In this document: positions 29,890 through 40,789 of the stretch, piece after piece
Layout: each line of letters begins with the position of its first letter
Position numbering within the stretch: position 1 is the first letter of the stretch
Assembly (NCBI GenBank): GCA_014529385.2
Contig: CM043957.1
Coordinates: forward strand, 82,366,881-82,430,880
Source: Adiantum capillus-veneris
Taxonomy: Eukaryota; Streptophyta; Polypodiopsida; Polypodiales; Pteridaceae
DNA: 64,000 nucleotides
Direction of reading: 5' to 3'
Position numbers and translations under genes: made by a program
Notes under the pieces: generated by a model
Databases searched by the model: none
Told to the model about the DNA's origin: nothing
What the model saw: only the letters and a program-made list of their open reading frames with translations

Positions 29890-30368
29890 CCAGAGTGGAT
29901 GGCTCCGGAAGTTTTGCGTGATGAGCCCTCAAATGAGAAGTCAGATGTGTACAGTTTTGGGGTGATCTTATGGGAGCTGGTAACTTTACAACAGCCTTGG
30001 GGTGGTCTCAGCCCTGCACAGGTTCTGTAACTCTTAACTGTCTTCACCACGGAATTCCTAATATTGAGTTTTCTGATGACTCCGCGGCTGGTGCAGGTTG
30101 TTGGTGCTGTGGGGTTTCAGAATAGAAGGCTTCAAATACCAACTGGATTACATGATCAAGTCACAGCTCTCATAGCAGCTTGCTTTGATGAGTACGTACG
30201 TTGCCTTATCTGCAGTTTTTCAGGAAGAGAATAAATTTTTAGACCTTCACAGAAACTCTCATGAATTGTTTTGGATGTAAATGCAGTGATCCAAGAAAGC
30301 GACCCTCTTTCGCAAGCATCATGGAGACTTTGAAAAGCATTCCAAAGATCTGTGCGGCACCCAACTGA
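29890..30368 (+). CDS. CTR1/EDR1-like Raf-type protein kinase, last three exons (partial)
   Basis: Three exons with canonical GT-AG introns join into an open frame of 102 residues plus TGA: 29890-30021, 30097-30191 and 30287-30368, with introns of 75 and 95 bp. The joined product covers kinase subdomains VIII to [15 protein letters not shown] (APE motif), [12 protein letters not shown] (subdomain IX Asp), [19 protein letters not shown] and [15 protein letters not shown] (subdomain XI Arg). This is the signature of plant Raf-like MAPKKKs of the CTR1/EDR1 group, Ser/Thr kinases in ethylene and stress signalling. The ATP-binding lobe and the HRD and DFG motifs are absent. Upstream exons would lie beyond an intron of more than 29 kb filled with transposons, or the gene is truncated. 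Confidence 0.8.
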
Positions 30369-30428
30369 TAAAACAAAAGCGCTGTATGTGGTCCAAATTA
30401 TTCACAAGGAGCCTCAGTATAGTATATA
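30369..30428 (+). other. Presumed 3' UTR of the kinase gene
   Basis: A short non-coding stretch between the TGA and the Helitron-like terminus. No clear AATAAA was seen. Confidence 0.35.
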
Positions 30429-30475
30429 CTAGTACGGCCGGCCTTCTTCGGCGGCCTCTCTCTCTCTCCCTATCT
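30429..30475 (-). mobile_element. Helitron-like 3' terminus (minus orientation)
   Basis: On the minus strand, a CT/GA-rich run leads into a GC-rich imperfect hairpin (GGCCGCC...GGCCGGCC). Then comes GTACTAG, followed by host T. Helitrons end in a short hairpin and CTRR and insert before T. A second copy with a perfect 7-bp hairpin is at 63248. The element would extend rightward, but I could not find its 5' end. Confidence 0.45.
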
Positions 30476-30960
30476 CTCCCTCTTTCTCGTGTGCAAAGGG
30501 GCTTTTTTTAGTTTTGGACTTTAGCCTTCAGGTTGCAGATTGCGACACGTGTAAAGGGCTCTCTCTTCCGCCATATTATGTTAGTAGATACCTTTATATT
30601 AGGTGGATGTACCCCAATTTCAGACCTTGCCAATGTAGGTGTACCATGAAGAAGACCAATTTTATTGTATCATAGAACTCTAAACACATTTGTCGTAAAA
30701 TATACATGCTTATTAATCCTGTTGTACAATCAAATTTGTTAGCATTAAAAACAAATGCATGCTTTCTTATCCCGTAGTACCGCACAATCATACACATTCA
30801 TATATTTTTGAATTTAAAGTCAGCTTTTGAAGGTGGTGGTTCTTCCAATGTTGAATGGCAGCAACAATTTATTGATGTGCTCGAGGGCATCCTTTTGTTG
30901 TCCATCTGACCAGAAAATTGCTTGCAACAGACATGTCACATATCAAGAAACATGTGAGAA

Positions 30961-30962
<2 letters not shown>
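30476..30962. other. No recognisable gene
   Basis: AT-rich sequence after a CT-rich stretch. The plus frame near 30825-30905 reads EGGGSSNVEWQQQFIDVLEG, which looks exon-like but matches nothing I know. Confidence 0.3.
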
Positions 30963-31043
<81 letters not shown>

Positions 31044-31064
31044 GTGTGTGTGTGTGTGTGTGTA
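30963..31064. repeat. (CT)n followed by (GT)n compound microsatellite
   Basis: A pure TC tract at 30963-31039 and then a GT tract to about 31064. ORFs through it encode only Ser-Leu or Arg-Glu repeats and are not genes. Confidence 0.95.
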
Positions 31065-33243
31065 CAAGTCTGCAGATGCGTGGGGGTGGTAGGTATGTGC
31101 TCCTTGCGGAGCGTCACATCATCTCCTCTCGTTGTGTCAGTTGCTCCGCTGGTGAAGAGACTGTCAGACATCCCTTTGGGATTGTCACTCCACTAGGGCT
31201 TTTCTTCACCATGTTTCTTCTTTCATGTACCTTTAATTTCCTTTAACGGTTTTCCATAATCGATTATGGGTTTTTGGCATTCTTCTAAATTCTCTTAAAT
31301 GATTTTCCATCTTCTTCACATGTGTCAGATTTTGGTCGCTATAATCTTTGTGGCCCCAACACAGTTTTCGCATGTTTCACCAACATGAAGCGGATCTGAA
31401 TTATTGAAACATAATACTTCAAAATCCACATGGAAAATAATAAAAAGAATCATTCAGATAAAATTCTTTAGCATCAATCTTTGAATATAAAATAAAATTT
31501 CAAAACTCTTAATTTATAAATCATCAAAGCCATAACCTTTCAATATCTACGATGGATACAAATCATTCTCTTCAAGTAAAACATTACACATCAAATCTCT
31601 ACGTTGGATTTGATATGATGGATGTAATTCTCTCTACAATAGCACCACATAACTCTCAAAAAGTTCAAGAAAAGACAATCTTCATTTGATAAAGCATTTG
31701 ATCTTTATCATAAAGCATACGCAATGAAAAAAAAAAAAAGGATATAAAGTGATATGACTTTGATTTAATTGGACACACATACATTGAAATATATGTGATA
31801 CACATAAAGAGTAAACATAGAGATTAATCAATTTATCTACTTCTTCTAATCTATAAATAAAATTAAAAACGATGTGAATTCAATTTGTTTAACTTTTGAT
31901 CTGATTTTTACATAAACTGAATTGCATATAATGCATGAAAAGAAAATCCAAGAATCACAGAAGAAAAAACTCAATACTTATCAATATGTAAATGTAATTG
32001 AATATAAAATAAATTCAAAATAATTAACTTGTACTTTAATTTTTTTAATGCAATCAAATTGTAAATACTGTATAAAAAGAATATCAAAGATTTATAACCG
32101 GAAGCTTAACACAATTAAATTTGAAAATATGAAAGCTTTTAGCTATTGATAGTTTTGATTGAAAACATATCAAAAATAATAACCGATTTCTTATAAGTTA
32201 GTCCTGGTATATAAGTTGACAAATCCATCTTGACGAGCAACTTTGCAATGTCCTAAAACCTTAAGAACAACTCTTCAAACACTAGAATCGAAGTTTTGAG
32301 TAGAAAGTTATGACGATTTTATGTTTTGATGAATTGTAGATTTTACTGTGCGCATTGTGCGAAGCCGTGGTGGGAGAAAAAAAAGGGCATATTTTTGTGA
32401 AGAAAAAGGAAGACCATATTGAGAAGATAGAGGAAGAGAAGAACAGAGAGATGATACGTAGAGAGTGCGACTCCAAAGTGTAAATAGAATACACACATAG
32501 TATGATATATATAGAGGGGGCCAAGGCTATATTTAGAGCAACTTCACATATAAGATCAACTCATCCTTTCCATGATCTAAACTTGAAAGCGATGTGTAAT
32601 TTTTAAACTTGTCAGAGTTCCATATCGAGCAACGAAATAGAAAGGCCTCTTCGCTTTGAACTATGAGGCTACACCGTCTAACCACACCCAATGTTCTTTG
32701 ATCAATATGCCTAGCTCTTTCAACCACCCGTAATGGAGCATAAATCAATGTTAAAAAAAAAAGACTATCACTTCTTTTACCATCAGATATATAGGATGAT
32801 AGTACTTTTAGACATTATTTGCAATCTGCACATATGTGATGTGAACAAAGACTGTGACCGTGCTAGAAACCAATGCATGGATTAAATTTCATGTTGTTCT
32901 TTAAATGTGTATTTTTTAGCGAAATCCACAACTGAAACTACCACATCTTCAGGGAAGATATGTAGACACCCTTTAAATTGTCCAACCTACTATCGGTAAA
33001 CAAAATTGTGCTTTATAAACTTGCTGAGATGATCCGTGAACAATACAAAAAGTTGTCGCACTGTATCTCCTTGTTCGACATAACTTTTCTTTTCTTCTTT
33101 TTTCTTGTATCTATCTCACCAACTTCGAGATCTTCAAATATCTTAATTGTTACCATGCATGCATTGTTTGAATCGTCATTTGGACAAATGGCTAACTTCT
33201 TTGAAGGCCCACATTAGAAGCATTCACCCATCAAACACTTCAA
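31065..33243. other. AT-rich intergenic DNA without recognisable genes
   Basis: Very AT-rich between about 31380 and 32560. No frame of useful length has recognisable motifs on either strand, and no terminal repeats were noticed. Confidence 0.5.
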
Positions 33244-33507
33244 TCAAAAGAAATTTGAACCGCGAGCCTTTGAGCATAAAACCGATTCCCAAAGCTTTGT
33301 AAGGCTATGATTTTTTTTTTTGGTATGAACATTGCATTTTGCATCTACACCACAAATGTCACATTGACAACCACACTCTTTCCCATGCACACCATAAGTA
33401 ACTTGCCTTATATGGTTCATGGCATCCCTCAAGAATAACATTTGAACATGCATGATGCAACAACAACTATGTTGATCTTGAAGCTTGCATACAAAATAAG
33501 GCTTCAT
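33244..33507 (-). pseudogene. Cysteine-rich ORF fragment, possibly transposase-derived
   Basis: The minus frame of 87 codons holds CCC...H near residues 15-20 and a cluster CGCQCDICG at about 46-54, followed by LTKLWESVLCSK at about 69-80. The pattern recalls Cys/His-rich regions in transposon-derived proteins of mosses and ferns, from memory only. No full domain or catalytic residue is visible and neighbours give no support. A chance ORF is possible. Confidence 0.25.
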
Positions 33508-33539
33508 TTTTTCAAATGTTCTCTAGTAAATTTGTACCT

Positions 33540-33615
33540 CGGGGTGACTCTATTTGAAGGCAAGAAATAATTCTACATATTTGACTCTGTTTGAAGGCAA
33601 GAAATAAATCTACTT
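33540..33615. repeat. Short tandem duplication
   Basis: Two copies of a unit of about 38 bp: GACTCTATTTGAAGGCAAG and GACTCTGTTTGAAGGCAAG, each continuing AAATAA. Confidence 0.6.
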
Positions 33616-33779
33616 GCATTAAATAATGATAATCAATACACATATTGGCAAAATCCAAACTTATTGTCAACATGAAAAACTGAAATCAATATGGTAGGAG
33701 CTAGTCTAAGGCTGGTAAGTGACACTTTTTTGGTCGATGAAAGGGGGAAAAATACAAGAACTTGAGTCCAATAGTATCC

Positions 33780-34920
33780 AGCACTGTAAGACTAGTGGCT
33801 ACCATAACTAGTACTATGGGGCTAGGTAGCAACCAGATTGACAATGGAAGCTCCCATTCAAACAAATAACTACCACTATCAGATTGGCAGCTACCAAGAC
33901 TAAGAATATAAGATTGATTCCTTCTAGAGTACTAGTGGTATCTACCAATACTACCCTGGAAACCTGGTAGCTACCATCATACCATTATTATATTGGTAAA
34001 TAACATCGTGAGAGTGGGAGCTACCTTCAGATAGATGGCTACCACTATTAGATGGAGAGCTACCAAGACTGTGACTATAAGACTGATTCCTTCCAAGGTA
34101 CTAGTGGTAGCTACCAATACTACCATGGTTGACTGATAGATACCATTGTACCACTATTATATCGATAAGCTAACACCCTGAGAGCGGTAGCTACCTTTCC
34201 CAGGACTAGTATGGTAGCTAGCATTATGAGAGTAATAGCCATCAGATTGATAGTGGTAGCTACCAGTCCACCCAAACTTCCATTGTAAACTGGTAGCTTC
34301 CATTGTAAACTGGTAGCTATAGATATAAAACTTTGTGGCTACCTTTATGGGGACTAGCAAGAAGGTTGACAGCAAAAGCTACCAATCCACCACCATGGCA
34401 GACTGACAACTACCACTCTCAGAATGGCATGTACCACGACTAGTACTAGAAGACTCTTGCTTCCTCAACACTAGTGGTAAATACCAGGCTAACAATGTTA
34501 GCCACTAGCCTGCTAGTGCTCACCTATCATGAAAAACTTGTAGAACATTATAAAAAAACTACACTACTATGTATCAATATCATAGTGGTAGCTACCTCTC
34601 CTAGCACTATCATGGTAGCTATCACTAGTTATGAGACTGGTAACTAGCAGGTTGATAGTGGTAGATACCAATCTACCACAATCACAATGGAAATTGGAAA
34701 CAAGAACTATCAGGCTAGTGGCTACCTTTACCGAGGATCGCATGGAAGCTACCATTGTCTGATAATGGTGATTAAAAGTATCACAGTGGTAGCTACCAAT
34801 CGTGGTACGAAACCTAGAGAGAGGAAGCATGTAGAGTTAGCTACCTATTTGACAGTGGTAGTTACTAGGCCTGAAGCAATATGTGGCAACCAACAAACTA
34901 TTATGTAGCTACCAAAATCA
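33780..34920. repeat. Degenerate repeat array built on the palindrome GGTAGCTACC
   Basis: Over about 1.1 kb the self-complementary core GGTAGCTACC and variants (GCAGCTACC, GGAGCTACC, GGTAGATACC, CTACCACTAT) recur every 20-50 bp in both orientations. A higher-order unit of about 170-185 bp is seen twice: GCTACCAAGACTAAGAATAT from about 33891 and GCTACCAAGACTGTGACTAT from about 34066, each running through ATTCCTTC and ACTAGTGGTA. No coding sense is seen. The palindromes could fold into cruciforms or hairpins. Confidence 0.75.
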
Positions 34921-35093
34921 ATCAAAGGATGCTTGAAGCGGTTCCATTACAATGAAAACAAAACTTTTATTGCGCTCAAGAAGTCAAAACAAACCTGAGG
35001 TTGCTGAAGAAGATGCAATGGGTGTTTCTCACAAACACTTTCCGTGCAAATATACACGTCCAACACACATCCTTCTTGTTGGGTGATATGCAT

Positions 35094-35098
35094 GTATT
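35094..35098. repeat. Left target-site duplication of copia C1 (GTATT)
   Basis: GTATT precedes the left LTR and recurs at 40298-40302 directly after the right LTR. Confidence 0.85.
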
Positions 35099-35340
35099 TG
35101 TTGGTATTAGGGTTGCAGAGAAACGTACACAACTTGGAGAAGACGAAGGAAGCTCTAGGCACACAATAGAGAGTGTATTACTTAGTGTGCAATGGAAAGA
35201 TCGATAGCCCTAGAGTGATGGACGTATATATAATGCACGGTGGAAAAAACCTCCTAAAGAGGGAAAAAATGCCTCGGCGGTCCTATTGTGTCCACACACA
35301 ATAGGACCACACACATCACTACTACATGTATATGGTAACA
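35099..35340 (-). repeat. C1 3' LTR
   Basis: A 242-bp LTR running TGTTGG to GGTAACA on plus. Compared with the other LTR it carries an additional stretch near 35282-35306 that creates an 11-bp-arm inverted repeat (TCCTATTGTGT and ACACAATAGGA). On the minus strand a TATATA promoter motif lies near 35228. Confidence 0.9.
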
Positions 35341-35415
35341 AATCCCCCCTGGAGTGATGCGGTGAACGAGAGCTGGCACATGAGTAAAGGGAAGTGCCAT
35401 GCCCTGAGGACATGA

Positions 35416-38400
35416 TCAGTCCACAAAGGGGAGTAAGCCCAAAGCTTTGCGGAAAGCTTCAAGCTTCTCACGAGACAATGCCTTTGTGAAAAGATCTGCA
35501 AGGTTGTCTTGTGTTGGCACATAATCCAAGCTGATCTCTCCTGCTGAGAGCCTCTCCCTGACATAGTGGTAATGCACCTCAATGTGCTTTGTGCGAGCAT
35601 GAAAAACTGGGTTCCTCGCAACTGCCAATGCGCTCTGAATGTCTCTGAATGTCACTGTAGATAGTGTTGGCAGTGTCCTGTCCAACATCCAAATAAGCCA
35701 TAAGGCGTCTGATCCATACACACTCAACCTACCTCTGAAGACTGCCCTGTACTCAACTTCACAACTCGAAGTGGCCACAGTAGGTTTCTTCTTGCTCAAC
35801 CATGATATACATGTACTGCCAAGCATGAAACAAAAACCACTTGTGAACACTTGTGTGTCAAAACAACCAGCCCAATCTGAGTCCGAAAAAGCATATAAGT
35901 CTAGCGACAATGATCCCCCCTTGGGATAAAACAAGCCAAGATGTAAAGTGCCACTAAGGTAGCGGAAAATCCTCTTGACAGCCTGCCAATGCTTAGACCC
36001 TAGGCTATGCATAAATCTGCTGACCTGTGAGACTGCAAACTGAATATTCGGCCTTGTGTTGCATACATAAATGAGGCAACCAACAACAGTTTGGTAAAGA
36101 GTGACATCAGCAGGATTACCAGCATCATGTAGACTCAACTTCAAACCTATTTCCATGGGAGTGGCAATAGGTTTGCAATCCTCAAGTTCAAACTTACATA
36201 GCAATGTTTCTATGTAACTTTTCTGACACAAGGAAATACCACCATCACATTGCTTAAACTGTATACCCAAGTAATGATGCAACAGCCCCAAATCTTTCAT
36301 CTTGAAAGTAGCATTCAAATCAGCCTTAAATTCAGCAATATGTCTCTCATTTGGTCTAGTGATCAGCAAATTATCGACATAAAGAACCACAATGAGAAGT
36401 ACATCACCCTCACGCTTTACATACAATGTGCTTTCTGTTGGACTGTCACGAAAGACTCGTTTAACCAAATGAGTGTCAACTTTCTCATACCAAGCATGAG
36501 GAGATTGCTTCAACCCATACAAAGCCTTCTTACATCTGCACACTTTGTCCTCTTGTCCTTTTATGACAAAACCGCGAGGCTGCGTTACATAAACTTCCTC
36601 AAATATGTCACCATTCAAGAAAGAAGTAACAATGTATGATTGATGTACATCCCAACCAAAATGAGCTGCCAATGCACATAGAAAACACACAGTAATCATA
36701 CGACAAGTGGGAGCAAAAGTCTCTTCATAATCTATGCCTTTTTGCTGTGCATAACCCTTTGCAACAAGTCGAGCCTTATGGCGATCGATCTCACCATCCG
36801 GCTTGCGTTTCAACTTGTAAACCCACTTTGTACCAATGGCCTTTTTGCCAGGAGGCAAATCACATAAAGTCCATGTGTCATTTTCTATAAGTGCATCATA
36901 TTCTGATTGCATGGCAGCCATCCAATTTTCTAAATTCTGTGCTTCATCAAAAGACAGAGGCTCCTCAACATCATGTAAGCTAGACACAGCCAAAGCATAA
37001 CAATCTGATGCATAAGATGCATGGTGAGAGCCTGAACAAGTACGACTAGACAAAGGTGCATCCAACTTACTGTCACGCAAAGTGTGCACCAGCCATTTTG
37101 GCATGCCCCTAGCCTACTCATTTTTAGCCCTTTCCTCATCAAGTACATCATGTACATCTGCATCAGTAATAGGCTGATCTATAACATTTTCAAAAACCCC
37201 CATAGGCTGTACATTTGCCTCATTGGAACTTACGTTCGTATTTCCACCACTGAAAAGAGGCAGTAAAGTGTCATAAATGTCCTGTGAGCTTACATTATTG
37301 TCTCTAGTACATGACGGCAAGGGCTGAACAGAATCTTCCACAAACACTACATCCCGTGAAACCAGAATACGTTTTGTTTGCGGATGATACAACCTGTAAC
37401 CTTTTCTTTCAGCACTATACCAACAAAAATACATTTGACAGTCTTATCATCCAATTTTCTGCGCTGTGTTTGTGGCACCAAAGCATATGCCAAACAGCCA
37501 AAAACACGCATGTGCTCAATATAAGGCTTTCTATCATGCCATGCTTCATATGGAGTAATAGACTGCAAAGCTTTCGTAGGACACCTGTTCAGTACATAAG
37601 TGGCACACATGATGGCCTCAAGCCAAAAAGAATGCGGCAAAGCTTGACTTTTGACCATATATCGTGCCATTTCCGTAAGTGACCTGTTTTTCCTCTCAGC
37701 AACACCATTTTGCCGAGGTGTATAAAGCACTGTACATTGGTGTTTTATCCCACGACTAGCCAGAAATGCATTAAATTCATGAGACATATACTCCCCCCCT
37801 CGATCGGAACGGAGGGTGCCCATAGTACATTTCGAGACATTTCCAGTCATAGCCAGAAATTGTTTCAAGCACATAAAAACTTCGGACTTTGCTTTAAGCG
37901 GAAATACCCATGCATGCCTGGAGTAATCATCAATGAAAGTCACGAAGTACAGGTAATTTCCCAAGGACGGAGTTTGCATGGGCCCACAAACATTACTATG
38001 TACAAGCTGCAACCTGCATGTGGCCCGAATTGAACCATCCTTTGGAAACTTAAAACGCTGCATTTTACCCAAAATGCAGCCTTCACAAACATGTTTGATA
38101 GGTGCTTCAAGAGGCAGCAAAGAAGCAACCATATCAGATTCCTGAAAACGCAGCAAACTGGCAAAATTCAGATGACCAAAACGTGCATGCCAAAGTTTTG
38201 TATCTGAAATAGCCCTTGAATCTGCAACAGCATTTGCAAAATTTTGTCCACACTTGTCATATAAAGTGAGCTTATATAGCCCACGTGCAAAAGGCCAGAT
38301 GCAACAATTTCATCACCAAAACTGAGATCATGAACTGTACATCTATCATCCACAAATTTGACTACAAGTCCAAGTCTAGCAAGTGCGGATACAGACAAGA

Positions 38401-39709
38401 GATTCTTCTTGATCCCAGGTACATAAAGTGCATCAACAAGTGTGAAAGAACTGCCATTAGTAGCAGTAAGCACAATCTTTCCAACTCCCTCAACTGGATA
38501 AGAGGCATTGTTGGCACAAGTGACTGAATTCCCATGAGGGATAGAATCGAGAGAGGTGAACAATTCAGGATGTGAGGTAATGTGCTTTGTAGCACCACTG
38601 TCGAAATACCACACATGTGAATCTGCAGCAATTGACAAGCATGCATCATGGATAGCAGGATTGTTAGTGCACTTTGCGCTAAAAGCCCATTTTACATCAA
38701 CATTAGCATTACAGTCTCCTTTCACAGAACACTCAACAATGGTTGCATTTGTAGTGGAACCAGCATTTGCAGTGGAACCATCCTCTTTCTTCTAAGCCTC
38801 TTTGGCCTTCAACTTAGGACACGACTTGATCAAGTGATCATTAGCTTTACAATAATGGCAACGCATCTTCTTTTGCCCTTATCACTAGAATTGCCAGACG
38901 AAGTGCTGCCAGCAGAAGCATTAGGAACAAAATTTTTGCCACTCGTAGCAGAACCATAAGAAGTGGCTGCATTACTGTTTCCACCCTTTCTTTGAGAAGC
39001 AATAAAAGCCTGTTCAATTGTACGCTGCCTAGTCCTGTTTTTTCTAGAAAGTGACTCTTGCAACAGCAATGTGCGTAATGCATCAAACTTGACAACTTCA
39101 GGATTTCCTTGGGTCATCAGTCTCCAAGTACTAGCAAAAGTATGGTAGGAATCTGGTAAGGCATCAAGAACAAGTCTGCACAAGGGAACTGTCTAAAATG
39201 ACTTCACCTACAGAAATAAGTTGCTCATTGATATCCTTGACCCTAGCAAGGAAAGTGTCCATATCATCTTCCTCATGCATAATCTTCGACTCCAGCTCTT
39301 TACGCAGCAAAGCAATTTTAGGCTCATTGCGGCTTGCATAAAGACCTGCTAGAATATCCCAAGCCTATTTTGCAGATTTTGCTATACGGATGTGAGGAAC
39401 AATGGTGCGCTTCACAGACAATGCAATCAATGCATGAGCCTGCGCATACTTTACATCCCAACGAGCTTGTTCTTCCGTAGGCAAAACAACTCTAACAATA
39501 GAAATCCTTGCAGTAAGACCTGCAACATCCTCAACATCGCCTACATCCTCAGAACCAGGACGTACATCAATGCCCTGCACAATGTTCCAAACCCCTTTTG
39601 ACACAAGAACATGTTGCATCATATAAGCCCACATAGGGTAGTTGTCCCCATCCAACCTGTCCTCAGGAGCAAATATCTTGAACACATCTGTGTTGTTGTT
39701 GTTAGCCAT
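35416..39709 (-). pseudogene. C1 Gag-Pol: gag, protease, integrase, RT, RNase H
   Basis: Gag starts at MANNNNTDV (ATG at 39707-39709). TAG codons replace sense codons at 39365-39367, 38792-38794 and 37114-37116. Gag ends with the CHYCKANDHLIKSC knuckle (about 38820-38862), and frameshifts lie near 39183 and 38868. Protease has WYFDSGATKHI. The integrase keeps SDRGGEY and NGVAERKN, but the first catalytic Asp is Asn (HSNVCGP, codon at 37992-37994), and a one-base deletion lies near 37420. RT-RNase H is open from 37104 to 35416. Its YVDD box is YVDN (codon at 36370-36372), and the earlier catalytic Asp is Tyr (QSYIVTSFLNGD, codon at 36634-36636). RNase H keeps YAFSDSDWAG and SCEVEYRA. The architecture is classic copia and the enzymes are inactive. 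Confidence 0.93.
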
Positions 39710-40057
39710 GGTAAATGTTGCACTTGATGTGAAAACTGCCGGAAAATAGGAGAAACCGAGCGGGAACAACACGTGCTATATAGCACAAACCGTAGAAGAC
39801 TATAAGGTACTTGTTATGTAGAAAACGGCACTGACAGAAATTTTGCACAAAATGACAAAATAGCATGTGCAGTACTGCTTGTAGTGGAAACGGAGGCTGA
39901 AATGAGCCCAAATCAAAAATTTGAGCAGACCAAGCTCTACGAGTTCACTCGAAATATTTGTCGACCTGTGAACGCTCGCCAAAGCTCACTGAAATCGAAG
40001 AAATTGAGCAGGCGTGTACTGGAGCAGCTGGCGACTAAGCTCCGGAGGACGCAACCT

Positions 40058-40069
40058 ACTCTGATACCA
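40058..40069 (-). other. C1 primer binding site (Met-initiator tRNA)
   Basis: The minus strand reads TGGTATCAGAGT, two bases after the LTR end. This is 11 of 12 matches to the plant Met-initiator consensus. Confidence 0.85.
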
Positions 40070-40071
40070 AT

Positions 40072-40297
40072 TGTTGGAATTAGGGTTGCAGAGAAACGCA
40101 CACAGCTTAGAGAAGACGAAGAAGCTCAAGGCACACAATAGAGAGTGTATTACTTAGTGTGCAATGGAAAGATCGATAGCCCTAGAATGATGGGCGTATA
40201 TATAATGCATGGGGGCAAAAACCTCCGAAAGAGAGAAAAAATGCCCCGGCGGTCCTAGTGTGTTCACACACATCACTACCACATGTATATGGTAATA
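40072..40297 (-). repeat. C1 5' LTR
   Basis: A 226-bp LTR that begins TGTTGG on plus and ends GGTAATA where the other LTR has GGTAACA. The terminal CA has become TA. It is followed by the duplicated GTATT. Confidence 0.9.
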
Positions 40298-40302
40298 GTA
40301 TT

Positions 40303-40634
40303 GCTAGTTCAAAATGTCACCACTATGGCCTTCACTTCCTCTGTAATTACATTGTTTGTGTGTGGTTGGCACCCACACAAATGAGCTACAAGGGGTCGAA
40401 ACAGTTCCCTCTCAGAACCCAATGTTGCTGAGGTGAGAAGAGTCCACTAATGGTTGTGCTCTCACATATGTAGAGAGAAAAAAGCATTTGAAGAGGATTT
40501 CTTGGCCCTTGTGTGGAGATTATAGGGCCAAAAAAGTTTCGAAACTTTTAGATTTTTGTCCCATTTTTGCTATCAAGACATGAATAGACTCTTTTCCTAG
40601 GGCTATAGTTCTTTTAAGCTTGCTTTAGCAAGCA
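40303..40634. other. Spacer between C1 and G3, no recognisable gene
   Basis: About 330 bp of non-coding sequence. No motif was assigned. Confidence 0.4.
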
Positions 40635-40639
40635 CATGT

Positions 40640-40762
40640 TGAAAGGGCGGTGGTAATGCGTGTGCTAGTCTCCACCCAACCGTGCTATCTTATAGCCTTC
40701 TCCTAGCGTACACACTGTCCGGCCGTGCCGGTGGCCTTGCCCATAGGACCCATGTCCTTACA
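40640..40762 (-). repeat. G3 3' LTR
   Basis: A 123-bp sequence from TGAAAGGGCGG to CCTTACA. It shares TCTTATAGCCT, TAGCGTACACACTGTCCGG and GGCCTTGCCCATAGGACCC with the copy at 46650. Confidence 0.85.
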
Positions 40763-40765
40763 TTA

Positions 40766-40789
40766 CCCCCCCCCCCCCCCCCCCCCCCC
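40766..40789 (-). repeat. Poly-C (24 nt; poly-G on the element strand) at the G3 polypurine tract
   Basis: A pure run of 24 C on plus, three bases inside the 3' LTR boundary. On the element strand it is the G run of the polypurine primer site (GGAGG then G24). It has probably expanded by slippage. Confidence 0.85.

Larger units (their letters stand above)
35099..40297 (-). mobile_element. C1: full-length Ty1/copia retrotransposon, inactive
   Basis: A minus-strand copia element of 5.2 kb. The 3' LTR is at 35099-35340 and the 5' LTR at 40072-40297, with a Met-initiator primer site at 40058-40069. Gag, protease, integrase and RT-RNase H follow in copia order between 39709 and 35416. GTATT flanks both ends. 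At least three nonsense codons, several frameshifts and mutated catalytic residues show that it is dead. Confidence 0.93.

Noticed and set aside
30869-31246. ORFs rich in Ser-Leu or Arg-Glu across (CT)n/(GA)n tracts, also at 18457, 47296, 51766, 52378 and 63237
   Set aside because: Dinucleotide repeats read open in several frames; the products are low-complexity artefacts.
33780-34920. CRISPR-like array
   Set aside because: Repeats are degenerate and irregularly spaced, in a eukaryotic transposon landscape without cas genes.
36250-37682. Plus-strand ORFs of 120-130 codons within C1
   Set aside because: Antisense to the copia RT and integrase; no motifs of their own.
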